Source: G963667975 sp963677395 (GTDB taxonomy: Bacteria > Bacteroidota > Bacteroidia > Bacteroidales > G963667975). Taken from it: DNA of 64,000 nt. The notes under the pieces were generated by a model. The model was not told the origin of the DNA, made no database searches, and saw only the letters and a program-made list of their open reading frames with translations. Made by a program: the position numbers and the translations under genes. Shown one piece after another: positions 8,142-17,540 of the stretch. The DNA lies in the NCBI GenBank assembly GCA_963677395.2, contig OY781965.2, positions 558,001 through 622,000 on the forward strand, written 5' to 3'. Each line of letters begins with the position of its first letter. Position 1 is the first letter of the stretch.

Positions 8142-10811
8142 ATGTCATATAAACGAGGATTCAACGGAACGCAAGGCGAGGACAGAACCCGTCAGATTCT
8201 TGGTAAACGCTTTAAGTATAGTGTTTATAATGTTGATATTGATGGTGCGGATTTTGGAGTTGAATTATTACCAGATGAAAGAATTATTGATTATCGAAAT
8301 CGAATTCAAGTTACAGGAAGAGTACAAGCAAAATTCTTTGAGAATAATAATGAAGTAAAGATTGCACAAGATTATGTCGAAGATGAAGAAGGTGTAAGAA
8401 CTGATTTCTTTGCATTACTTCATACAAATGAGGGAGAAGACGAAATATGTTATTTTTTTGATGCTCAAGAAATTAAAGATAATTTCAAACTACGAGATAA
8501 TTATTATGTTTTTAGCTTGTCAAAAAAAAGGAAATTTGAGCACCAGAAATCTTTAAAAAAGTCTGATATAAACGACCGAATTGAGGCTGGTATAAGAGGT
8601 ACAGAAGAATATAGGAACCAAAGGTTTATCCAACAAATAGCTTCAGATTTCAGTTCAATAACGCAGAAAAAGCAGACGCAAAAGAATCCTGTAAAACAAG
8701 TATTTGAGAATTCCAATAGAGAATTAATTAAGAAAGTTCAGAATAAATCAATTGTAGATAAACTATATATTGCAATATCTGAATTTAACGATTTTCGTAG
8801 AATTATATCGTGGTGCCTAGTGAATAAGCTAGCGTTTAGAGATAATCAGCAAGATTACGCACATTATAATCAATTTACATTATCAACAAATAACAGTGAG
8901 ATTCATTCCTTTTTTGATAACATTGAATTAGGTGAAGAAATCATCATTAAGGATAAATCAAAGTTTAATGATACTAGTGACTGTAAAGAAAAAGTTAGCT
9001 TTATCATTAAACGATTAAATGAAAACTTGATATTTAAGTTAAATAATAGGGATAATAAAGAGAATAGAAATATCCTATTAAAAGACAAAGAGCAATGTAA
9101 CTGTCTCGGATGTAATTACGACAAACTGGCATTTTCAAAAGTGTACTCCTCACTAACAAATACTAAGGTTGGACTTGATTTATGGAAGAAAATGCAATAT
9201 GGTTATGCATGGTATAAATTGGGAAAATATGAAATTGCCAAAGAAAAGTATATTGAATTAGCGAAACTGGCTGAAGAAACAGGAGAACAAATTATTTATT
9301 TCTTTGCTAAGTATAATCATAAACTTACTTCATTAAAGAATTTCGATTATTCTTACCCTGATTTGGATGTTATATTGGACAATTTAAATGTTGAACCTGA
9401 CAAAAAAGAGATTCTTAAATCAATTTCAGAAAATACCTTATTTAACTCTTATGCAAAATCCATTGATGATATATACCTAAAGATTAAAGACTATAAACAA
9501 CGAAGGACAATTAATGATACAGCTGATCTAATTAATAAACTATACCCAAAAATATTTGAGTATATAAATTTTACAACAGGCAACTGGCTGGTTTTAAATG
9601 AATCTCAAGAGACGGATACTATTTTTGAAAAGGTGATTGAGTGTTTTGTCATTTCATTTTCAATGAAATCGGAATATTCTTATCATCTGGACTCATTTAA
9701 TGATGCTATGGTAGAATTAGCCATACATCATTGTGATTCAAATAAACTGTTAAGTTTCTTTCAGCGAAACAATGTTCGAAATTTACCATACAAATCCGAT
9801 AATAATTATTTCAAAATAGCATTAGACAACTTCTTTTCTAAAGAAAATGTTGATTTTCTATATGATGAAATTTGTTATTTTGATAATCGGACAAAGAATC
9901 CTGGTTTAGGCAGAAAGGTAAGGCGTATTTTTAGTAACATTTGTATTCTACTTTCATATTTAGAATTTGATTTTGAAATAGATAGATTGCTAGATAATGT
10001 GATTTATTTCATCAGTAAACTGGATTTTAATGAGTATGATATTGCTTTACTTGCTAATCCTTTATTAAGTAAATCGCATCTATTTTCTACCGATAGAATT
10101 CTAAAATTGATTCAAACTATAGAGTCAAAAGAAGAAACATCAGAAAGTTATTTAGTTACTAATTGTTTATATACACTTGTAGATAAGGGATACACTATTG
10201 CCGATAACCACGATGAAATGGCAAGTACTTTGATAAAGAAATCTATCAGTAGCCCGAGGTATGGTCTGCTTAATGTTCTGCCTAAAGTGCTAAATAAAAA
10301 ATGGATATTAGTTCTTAAATCTTCAATTGAAGACAGCCTTAAGGATAATTTCAACTATGAACTATATTACTCTTCCATAGTTTCAGGAAATTGTACACTT
10401 GCAGGCAAATATTTTACGCGGTATATTGGATTGTTTGATTCTATTAGTAAGGAAAACAATATTCCAAGTTTTTTTAATACACGTAGCCCATTCACAGGAA
10501 TAAATGAACCTCTAAGAAGTAATCTAAATAGGTTAGTCGAAGTTCTTTTCATATTAGATAGTAAAGAATTGGTTAATAATTCTATTATTACAGAAATTGC
10601 TAATACTTATCCTTATTACAAATTTATGTTTAATCAGGTAAGTTTAGATTCCGATTTAGAATTCAATGTACAATGGGTGCTGGAAAATCAAACAGATATT
10701 GTACTATCACGACTTGGCAAGAACTTAAACATTAAAAGTAAACTAAAGGAATATTTAGTAAGCCAACAAAACAATGAGTTATTAAAAATATATGTCAAAT
10801 ATTTCAGTTAA
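8142..10811 (+). CDS. DUF4365-type nuclease-like protein with long helical C-terminal region
   Basis: 889 residues, cytoplasmic by appearance. Residues about 8-150 resemble the DUF4365/PD-(D/E)XK fold: GADFGVE (Asp37, Glu41), then RVQAKF with Gln62 and Lys64, giving a D...E...QxK core. A cysteine cluster, CNCLGC, occurs mid-protein just before a TPR-like segment (YAWYKLGKYEIAKEKYIELA). The rest to residue 889 is long, helical and Asn/Lys/Ile-rich with no family I recognise. DUF4365 domains are known in restriction- and defence-type proteins as predicted endonucleases; a nuclease head on a helical sensor body fits that pattern, but the function is inferred. The gene is clearly richer in A+T than the neighbouring metabolic genes, which suggests horizontal transfer. 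No operon partner directly adjoins it. Confidence 0.65.
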   Translation: MSYKRGFNGTQGEDRTRQILGKRFKYSVYNVDIDGADFGVELLPDERIIDYRNRIQVTGRVQAKFFENNNEVKIAQDYVEDEEGVRTDFFALLHTNEGEDEICYFFDAQEIKDNFKLRDNYYVFSLSKKRKFEHQKSLKKSDINDRIEAGIRGTEEYRNQRFIQQIASDFSSITQKKQTQKNPVKQVFENSNRELIKKVQNKSIVDKLYIAISEFNDFRRIISWCLVNKLAFRDNQQDYAHYNQFTLSTNNSEIHSFFDNIELGEEIIIKDKSKFNDTSDCKEKVSFIIKRLNENLIFKLNNRDNKENRNILLKDKEQCNCLGCNYDKLAFSKVYSSLTNTKVGLDLWKKMQYGYAWYKLGKYEIAKEKYIELAKLAEETGEQIIYFFAKYNHKLTSLKNFDYSYPDLDVILDNLNVEPDKKEILKSISENTLFNSYAKSIDDIYLKIKDYKQRRTINDTADLINKLYPKIFEYINFTTGNWLVLNESQETDTIFEKVIECFVISFSMKSEYSYHLDSFNDAMVELAIHHCDSNKLLSFFQRNNVRNLPYKSDNNYFKIALDNFFSKENVDFLYDEICYFDNRTKNPGLGRKVRRIFSNICILLSYLEFDFEIDRLLDNVIYFISKLDFNEYDIALLANPLLSKSHLFSTDRILKLIQTIESKEETSESYLVTNCLYTLVDKGYTIADNHDEMASTLIKKSISSPRYGLLNVLPKVLNKKWILVLKSSIEDSLKDNFNYELYYSSIVSGNCTLAGKYFTRYIGLFDSISKENNIPSFFNTRSPFTGINEPLRSNLNRLVEVLFILDSKELVNNSIITEIANTYPYYKFMFNQVSLDSDLEFNVQWVLENQTDIVLSRLGKNLNIKSKLKEYLVSQQNNELLKIYVKYFS

Positions 10812-11205
10812 TAGTAATAAAACAGTGACAGTCACCCCTACGCTCTCAGGCACATTTGGCATTCCCACTAAGCTTGCCCTCAATCCAAAAATACCAAAAT
10901 CGCTCCAACGTAAAGATTAAGAGACGGTTACATAACGAAATGAATCAAGGTCAGTGTACAACACTATATATAAAAATATTTGACGGAAAGTATTAATTTT
11001 AAGGTTAGTACATTTAATAAACTTTGAAACGGGTTGATAGGAAATCTCTTTGAAATACCAAACGTTTCATAGCAGCGACCGTTACACTAAACTTTGGTAA
11101 GCTCCGAGCATTGCATCTTTTACGCTATGCCCGGAGTGTCCGTTTTAACCCATTTGTAGTACTGTCCAAAAATCTGTGTAAACTCTGTTTTTTTTAATCG
11201 TGGCT
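10812..11205. other. 394-bp non-coding region with a hairpin and a possible IS256-type end
   Basis: No gene is seen. A hairpin at 11102-11136 (arms CTCCGAGCAT and ATGCCCGGAG) lies 70 bp beyond the midpoint. The sequence at 11159-11185 (GTACTGTCCAAAAATCTGTG onwards) resembles terminal inverted repeats of IS256-family elements. It forms the right border of the AT-rich accessory stretch. On the minus strand it follows the transglutaminase gene, so the hairpin could also end that transcript. Confidence 0.4.
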
Positions 11206-13818
11206 CTATTCTTTTTCTACCTCTTTGAGCATCTGCTCGCCTACTCCTATTTTGTAGCCGTTTTCGAGAAAGAGGATGTTGTTTTCGGTGTCAGTAATCA
11301 AAAATACGGGTAATGAAGTAAACTTCTTACCGGTTTTTTGTTCCAGATCGGTAAGATATGCCGGATCAGAGGTTACAAATTTCACGTTGGAGGGTAAAGC
11401 TGCAAATTTTTCGGGTTGAAAACCTTCTATCAGCCGTTTTTCATCAAAAATCAACAACACGGTAAGCCCGGTTTTTTCGAATTCAGTTTTCAGCTTCGAT
11501 AAATCACCTAAGGCGTGTTTGGTTGGTTCTTTGTCGGGGTCAATCCAGATGTAGATAAGCTGTTTCCCATAAAGGGTTGAATTATGGAGAACTTTGCGGG
11601 TTTTAAAATCTTTAAAAACCGGAAGTTTCTCTATTTTGCCAATTTGCGTTGCATTACTGTTTCTTTTTGCCAGTGAAATGGTCAACTTATGGGTTTCTCC
11701 AACATTGAGCCGGAAAAAGTTTAATTTGGCCAATACTGTTCCATCTGGCATTCTGTTCCCGGTAATCATCAGATAATAACCGGTATCCGAAGGCAAGGAA
11801 AATGGAAGGTTTTTAAAACGTTCATCCATTTCGTAATCGAGTGTACGATAGTAACCTCCCGAAAGTTTCTCAAGAGTATAGTGAATGCTGTATTCAGGCT
11901 TAATTTTCAAACCGGCATCGGCGGAGAGATAAATGGTTGCCAGTGGCGTTGCAGACTGCGGAATACTTTCGAAACCAGCATCCATCCATTGGTTTTGGAA
12001 ATAATACTGAGGGCGTTTGGTAGCTGGTTCAAGACGTGCAGCAATCCCCAGCGCACGACATGCCGAAACAAAGAAGATATTGCGTGAACGTTCGTCGGCT
12101 GTTTTGCTGTTCATTACACCAAAAGGAGTAAGCGGACAACGTGAATAGTTTTCTTCGGGTTCGTTTAGTATTCGTTCCTTTATCCAGCTTACAAGTGCAG
12201 AAGGATTACTGAGTGCCTGATTAGCCAGTGCTTGTGGGATATTTTGTTGCAGATAATGTTTGTATGGAGTTAGTTTCTCTGATTCAACGCGTGGATTGAG
12301 GATATAGCTCATGAAGGTATTTTCGTCAAGTTTCAACGGATTATTGCTGTTTGCCAGATGATCGCTCAACGTTTCAATTTCAACATCATGTAAATCTTTC
12401 ACTTCCATTATCTTCAGCATTTCTACTGCAAGTTTCTGCATCGAAACAGGTGTATTTTCCAGAAAATGGAGAAGACTTTTCCAGTTTCCGCGAGCATCTG
12501 CCATTATTGGCCATACGTCGCGGTAACGCATGTTATTGATTACACACCATTCGCGAACAGAGACAGAATCGGCAAATGTAGCCTCGTAGGCAGCACGAAG
12601 GCTGTCTTCGTACTTCAGACGCTTTTCATTTACAGCATGGGCTTCGGCACTTACGTTTACATCAACCGCTCGTTTTACAGGAGGAACAATCTCCCAGTTG
12701 AAACTTATATTTTCGGGATTGGTATAAACAAGTCTGAGTTGTACAGTATCCGTATTTGCTACTGTTACCTTTTCGAAACCCAAAAATTTACCGTTTGAAG
12801 CCCAAACCACTAAATCGCCATAACCGGTAGTGAGTGAAGTGAGCCCGTTTTTATCGGTAGTTTTTCGCGCAAGCGGATAAAATTCAGCATAGTTATAGAG
12901 CTGATACTCAACACTAATATTTGACAATGGTTTTCCATCTTTATCCATCACTTTTGCGAAAAGCTTTTTGGTAGGAGCATAATTGGAAATCATGTTTACG
13001 CGGGTGTAAAGCGGGCGGCTTTCCAAAACTTCTTCCGCACCATTGTAAGGACCTATAACGGTAGAATTCACAAGCATTGTACGTTTTGCCGGTTCGGAAA
13101 ACCAGGCAAGATTCAAGTCTGATTCGGGCTCACAGGCACCCAGAAAGTACCATTTCCCGTCAACCCAAACTTCAACCCATGCATGATTGTCGTCACAATG
13201 TGCCCAGCGGGGAGTGTAGCACTGTCGGGCCGGAATTCCCACTGCACGCAAAGCAGTAGTGGTAAAAGTTGATTCTTCGCCACAACGACCATACGCCGTT
13301 TTGCATGCATTGAGGGGCGAAATTGTTCTGGCATCAGTAGGATGGTATGCCACTTTTTCGTGGCACCAGTGATTTACCTCCAACACAGCCTCTTTCATGC
13401 TCATGTTTTTAATTCTGTCTTTCAGCTCATTAAAAAAGACTATACGGGCAGTATCCAGGTTTTCGTTATTTATTCGATAAGGAAGTACAAAATGGCGAAA
13501 GATGTCTTCGGGAATCTGTTTTCCCCAACGAAAGGTTTCACGAGCTTTTAAAGCATATTGAACCTGAAGCCGATGGAACGTTGCCGGATAATCGGCCAAA
13601 TCATTCAGCGGCATATACGCGTAGAGAAAAACAAGATACTTTCGCTCATTTTCAGGCAATTTCATATTGAACAGCGAAAACAAGGAAGGATTGCGGAGTT
13701 CATACTTTTTTTTCCGAAGCTGAAAGTCTTTCATCATCTTTTGCTGAAAAGCATCCGGAATTTGGGCAATACCAAGGGATGTAATAAATATGGCAAAAAT
13801 GAAAACTAGCTTTTTCAT
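11206..13818 (-). CDS. Secreted transglutaminase-like protein with thioredoxin-like C-terminal domain
   Basis: 870 residues. A signal peptide (residues 1-19, ending GIAQ) is followed by a transglutaminase-like core at about residues 140-235: Cys179 in YGRCGEES and His212 in DNHAWVEVW. An acidic residue in GACEPE may complete the triad. An Ig-like or carboxypeptidase-regulatory-like segment follows (about 285-370). A second, degenerate transglutaminase-like stretch (NIFFVSACRALGIAAR) lies near residue 590. The last 130 residues look like a thioredoxin fold, but the CxxC place reads IDPDKEPTKH, so it should not be redox-active. Similar transglutaminase-core proteins act as peptidases or amidases on peptides. 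It lies 96 bp downstream of the sugar permease and could be read through from that operon. Confidence 0.75.
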   Translation of the reverse strand: MKKLVFIFAIFITSLGIAQIPDAFQQKMMKDFQLRKKKYELRNPSLFSLFNMKLPENERKYLVFLYAYMPLNDLADYPATFHRLQVQYALKARETFRWGKQIPEDIFRHFVLPYRINNENLDTARIVFFNELKDRIKNMSMKEAVLEVNHWCHEKVAYHPTDARTISPLNACKTAYGRCGEESTFTTTALRAVGIPARQCYTPRWAHCDDNHAWVEVWVDGKWYFLGACEPESDLNLAWFSEPAKRTMLVNSTVIGPYNGAEEVLESRPLYTRVNMISNYAPTKKLFAKVMDKDGKPLSNISVEYQLYNYAEFYPLARKTTDKNGLTSLTTGYGDLVVWASNGKFLGFEKVTVANTDTVQLRLVYTNPENISFNWEIVPPVKRAVDVNVSAEAHAVNEKRLKYEDSLRAAYEATFADSVSVREWCVINNMRYRDVWPIMADARGNWKSLLHFLENTPVSMQKLAVEMLKIMEVKDLHDVEIETLSDHLANSNNPLKLDENTFMSYILNPRVESEKLTPYKHYLQQNIPQALANQALSNPSALVSWIKERILNEPEENYSRCPLTPFGVMNSKTADERSRNIFFVSACRALGIAARLEPATKRPQYYFQNQWMDAGFESIPQSATPLATIYLSADAGLKIKPEYSIHYTLEKLSGGYYRTLDYEMDERFKNLPFSLPSDTGYYLMITGNRMPDGTVLAKLNFFRLNVGETHKLTISLAKRNSNATQIGKIEKLPVFKDFKTRKVLHNSTLYGKQLIYIWIDPDKEPTKHALGDLSKLKTEFEKTGLTVLLIFDEKRLIEGFQPEKFAALPSNVKFVTSDPAYLTDLEQKTGKKFTSLPVFLITDTENNILFLENGYKIGVGEQMLKEVEKE

Positions 13819-13914
13819 GACGACTGATATTATATTTTACAAAGCTGTAATTCAGCGATATATTTAACGATTTATGAGTTCAAAATAGTCTTTATCCGGA
13901 TTTGCAAGATCTCT

Positions 13915-15288
13915 TTAAATTGATTTACCAGGTTTATAGCCATTCCAGCCATAAAATGCAAGATAGAAATAGGCAAGCAAAGGTACGATCAATGAAACAT
14001 GAACATTGAAAGCATCCGCGATTGCACCCATTAAAACCGGAAGAATAGCACCACCCACAATTGCCATCACAAGTAATGATGAACCCTGGCTTGTGTGTTT
14101 TCCTAAACCATCAATTGCCAGCGTAAAGATGTTCGACCACATGATGGAGTTGAATAAACCCACAGCGATTACGGTCCACATAGCAACGGAGCCCGTCGTA
14201 AACAGTGCAGTTGTAAGAAGTAAAACGGAAAAGAGAGAAAAGATCATCAGTGTACGAGCCGGAAGAGATTTGCCGATCATAAACCCGGCAAAACTCAGTA
14301 ACATAAAGATACCGTAAGTCAAAGCATGATTTATTTCCTGCGTGTACGCAATAATACCAAAGGCTACGAGCAAAATGACTGCCATTATCGGAATCTTGAT
14401 CATGCGTTTTATATTGCTGAGTGAAATGGCACCCAGGAATCTTCCGATCATCAGTCCTCCCCAGTAAATTGCAACGTATTGACCGGCATTTTCTTTGGCA
14501 ATACCTGCAATTTCAGGTGATCCGATAAAGCTAATCATCATGCTGCCAATACTTACTTCGGCACCTACATAAAGAAAGATAGCAATGATTCCAAAACGCA
14601 ACTGGCGGAATTTCAACGAACCAAATCCCTTTTCAGCCACTTCGTTATTTGCAAAACGAGGAAGCGGGAAAGCCAATATGATCAATGCAAGCACTAAAAA
14701 AAGTCCCGAAAAAACCAGATAAGGAATTTTTACAGAATCAGCTCCAGTGCCCACCGAAGCAAAATACTTGAAAATCAGAAAACCACCAATCAGGGGAGCA
14801 ATTGTGGTTCCAAAAGAGTTAAAACCCTGAGCCAGGTTTAAGCGACTCGAAGCAGTTTCGGGTTTCCCTAATATGGCAACATACGGATTTGCAGCAATTT
14901 GCAGAAGCGTAAACCCTAATCCCAACACAAAGAGTGCCGCTAAAAAGAAACCGTAGGAAACCATTTGTGCAGCAGGATAAAATAATGCGGTTCCGATTGC
15001 AGCCATGATAAGCCCGATGATTATCCCATTTTTATACCCAATACGGTTAATCGGGTCTCCGGAAGTAACCGAAATAATAAAATAGAGTACCGAACCAAAA
15101 AAGTACGCTCCAAAAAAGGCTAATTGTACCAGCATTGCCTGAGTGTGGGTTAGTGAAAACACACCTTTAAGGTATGGAATCAGGATGTCATTCATGCAGG
15201 TTATAAATCCCCACATAAAAAAAAGACCTGTAACTACTACAAATGCAGAAGCATACGAACGATTGTTTTCTGTGTTGAGTGTATTCAT
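13915..15288 (-). CDS. FucP/NagP-type MFS sugar:proton symporter
   Basis: 457 residues, about 12 membrane segments, normal length for the FucP (glucose/galactose/fucose/GlcNAc) branch of MFS permeases. The N-terminal signature FMWGFITCMNDILIPYLKG is typical of the family, as is NPYVAILGKPETASSRLNLAQGFNS in the middle (only partly quoted by this entry as LNLAQGFNS). It starts 16 bp after the GH20 gene. The neighbours release GlcNAc, fucose and mannose, so it probably imports one of these across the inner membrane. Which sugar cannot be decided from sequence: fucose (FucP) and GlcNAc (NagP) are equally well supported by context. The start is set by MNTLNTENN, whose long hydrophilic lead is usual for this family. 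Confidence 0.85.
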   Translation of the reverse strand: MNTLNTENNRSYASAFVVVTGLFFMWGFITCMNDILIPYLKGVFSLTHTQAMLVQLAFFGAYFFGSVLYFIISVTSGDPINRIGYKNGIIIGLIMAAIGTALFYPAAQMVSYGFFLAALFVLGLGFTLLQIAANPYVAILGKPETASSRLNLAQGFNSFGTTIAPLIGGFLIFKYFASVGTGADSVKIPYLVFSGLFLVLALIILAFPLPRFANNEVAEKGFGSLKFRQLRFGIIAIFLYVGAEVSIGSMMISFIGSPEIAGIAKENAGQYVAIYWGGLMIGRFLGAISLSNIKRMIKIPIMAVILLVAFGIIAYTQEINHALTYGIFMLLSFAGFMIGKSLPARTLMIFSLFSVLLLTTALFTTGSVAMWTVIAVGLFNSIMWSNIFTLAIDGLGKHTSQGSSLLVMAIVGGAILPVLMGAIADAFNVHVSLIVPLLAYFYLAFYGWNGYKPGKSI

Positions 15289-15304
15289 CGATTTAGGTTT
15301 ATGT

Positions 15305-17530
15305 TTATTCTACAGTAAATTCATCATAAAAAAGCCAGGAATCCGAACCTGCAGCGTCATGCCATTCAGGACATTTTCCCATCGAAACAGCTTTCATTTT
15401 TACATATCTGGCTTTCAATGGAACAAAATCAAGAATAAAGTCGGAGGTAGTCATACTTTCATCTTTATCGCTTCCTTTGTTTTCAACACTTCCTGCCAGC
15501 GAGTAGTTGACTCCATCCACCGAAGTATAAAATTCTACACGACGGGGATAAAAAATCCACGAGGGAGTGCTTTGCAGAAATCCACAACTGAACCGGTGAA
15601 TGCTCTGTTCACTTTGCAAATCGACAACTGTAATCAAATCAGTGCCCTGAATTGCCTGCCATATTCCATCGCGAAACGTCTCAGAGCCTTTGCGACAATC
15701 GGTTAGTGCATAATCGCCTCCTCCGGTATAGTTTTGGCTATACTTTTCTTCGGTTTTAGGGAGCAAGCCGGATGCTTTATGAATAAGATATTTTCGTTTA
15801 TATACATTTACGGCACCTCCCGTCAAGGGTTGGGTTTTTACAACCAAATTTAGTGAATCTGTAACAGTTATGGTATATGATTCTTTTAACTCTAATGATT
15901 GTGAAGCGGATCCATTTTGGATAATCTCAACTTTAAGCTTTGCAACTGACGGATGGAGTGTAACCGAAAGCTTTCTGTTTATTGTATCATATACAGAGGT
16001 AATATCGAGAGGTTCACTTTCAAAACCAAATTTCACACCCTTCTCTGCCAGAATCGGGTAATGTGTTTGAATACGACGACGAAATTCAGCAAAGTTTTTT
16101 TGCTGTCCTGATGACCATAATACTTCGGCCATCGCGATAAAACGCGGGAAGACCCGGCTATCAAGATTTTCATACGTAACTCGTTCTGTCCAGATATTAC
16201 ATTCACCACCCAGGATATGCTTTGATAATTCAGGAGAAAGTCCTTCCGGCACAGGCTCAAAGCTGTAAACTCTTTCAAGATTATGTGTTTTGATATCATA
16301 GTCCAGATAAGCATGACTGGTAGGCGAAACAATTGCATCGTGCCCTGTTTGAGCTGCATGAATCGCACCTTCCATACCACGCCATGATTGAATGGTAGCC
16401 ATGGGTGACAATCCTCCTTCAATGATTTCGTCCCAGCCTATCAATCGGCGCCCTTTTTTAGACAGATAATCTTCCATCTGACGGATAAACCAGCCTTGTA
16501 ATGCTTCGGTATTCTTTAATCCTTCCTTTTTGATCCTTTCCTGACATTTATTGCAGTGTTCCCAACGATACTTCGGAGCTTCATCACCCCCAATGTGAAT
16601 ATAGGTTGACGGGAAAAGCTGGCATACCTCATCCATTACATCTTTCATAAACAGAATGGTTTGATCATTCCCGGCACAATAAATATCTTTGAAAACGCCC
16701 CAGTTCGTTTCCACTTTATGAGGTCCTCCTGTACACGAAAGCTCAGGATATGCAGCCAACGCGGCCAATGAATGTCCCGGGAGTTCAATTTCAGGAATCA
16801 CCTCCACATGTCGCTGTTTTGCATATTGTACAATCTCGCGAATGTCGTCCTGTGTGTAAAAACCACCATAAACCGTTCCATCGGCTTCGGTTCGCCATGC
16901 CCCTACGGATGTAAGCTTTGGATATTTCTTTATTTCGATACGCCAGCCCTGATCTTCTGTTAAATGCCAATGCAGGCGATTCATTTTGTAATATGCAAGC
17001 AAATCAATGTACTTCTTTACGGTAGCTTTATCGAAAAAGTGACGGCAACAATCAAACAAGAATCCACGCCATACAAAACGGGGCTTATCATAAATTGTGC
17101 ATGACTGTAATGAATAAGAGCCAACTTTTGTACGATAGGCATCTTCCATCATCTGACGAATTGACTGTAGCGCATAAAACAAACCTGCTTCGCGATATGC
17201 AGTCACCTTGATTGCGTTTTCATCAATTTTTAATAAATAGCCTTCATCTCCGAGCGTATCTGCCTTTTTATCAAGTAAAAACAAAACAATTTTAGTAAGC
17301 TTACTTTCTTTGTTGTTTGTTGAAACGCCTTCTTTGTGAATGTTTTTTTCAAACTCGCTGAGAGACTGTTGAAACGCAGTTTTTTTCAAACCTTTAATTT
17401 TGATTCGGGTTTGAGCATCCCAGAAAAAAACACCTTTTCCCATTTCAACACGCGTTGGTTTGGGAATAATATTAATTTGAGCCTGAGCTACAGTAGTCAT
17501 TAAGATAAGCAGTAAAACAATTTTTCTCAT
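15305..17530 (-). CDS. GH20 beta-N-acetylhexosaminidase with discoidin-like C-terminus
   Basis: 741 residues. A signal peptide (residues 1-17, ending AQA) is followed by a GH20b domain (INIIPKPTRVEMGKG) and the GH20 TIM barrel (about residues 150-490). Key motifs are HWHLTEDQGWRIEIKKYP, HIGGDEAPK with the catalytic pair Asp316-Glu317, and IGWDEIIEGG. The last about 140 residues form a discoidin/F5-8C-like sugar-binding domain that resembles the C-terminus of the GH92 enzyme in the same cluster. The enzyme removes terminal GlcNAc or GalNAc from glycans using substrate-assisted catalysis, probably in the periplasm. It lies 10 bp after the fucosidase and 16 bp before the permease, so it is part of one operon. 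Confidence 0.93.
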   Translation of the reverse strand: MRKIVLLLILMTTVAQAQINIIPKPTRVEMGKGVFFWDAQTRIKIKGLKKTAFQQSLSEFEKNIHKEGVSTNNKESKLTKIVLFLLDKKADTLGDEGYLLKIDENAIKVTAYREAGLFYALQSIRQMMEDAYRTKVGSYSLQSCTIYDKPRFVWRGFLFDCCRHFFDKATVKKYIDLLAYYKMNRLHWHLTEDQGWRIEIKKYPKLTSVGAWRTEADGTVYGGFYTQDDIREIVQYAKQRHVEVIPEIELPGHSLAALAAYPELSCTGGPHKVETNWGVFKDIYCAGNDQTILFMKDVMDEVCQLFPSTYIHIGGDEAPKYRWEHCNKCQERIKKEGLKNTEALQGWFIRQMEDYLSKKGRRLIGWDEIIEGGLSPMATIQSWRGMEGAIHAAQTGHDAIVSPTSHAYLDYDIKTHNLERVYSFEPVPEGLSPELSKHILGGECNIWTERVTYENLDSRVFPRFIAMAEVLWSSGQQKNFAEFRRRIQTHYPILAEKGVKFGFESEPLDITSVYDTINRKLSVTLHPSVAKLKVEIIQNGSASQSLELKESYTITVTDSLNLVVKTQPLTGGAVNVYKRKYLIHKASGLLPKTEEKYSQNYTGGGDYALTDCRKGSETFRDGIWQAIQGTDLITVVDLQSEQSIHRFSCGFLQSTPSWIFYPRRVEFYTSVDGVNYSLAGSVENKGSDKDESMTTSDFILDFVPLKARYVKMKAVSMGKCPEWHDAAGSDSWLFYDEFTVE

Positions 17531-17540
17531 GATTCAATGT

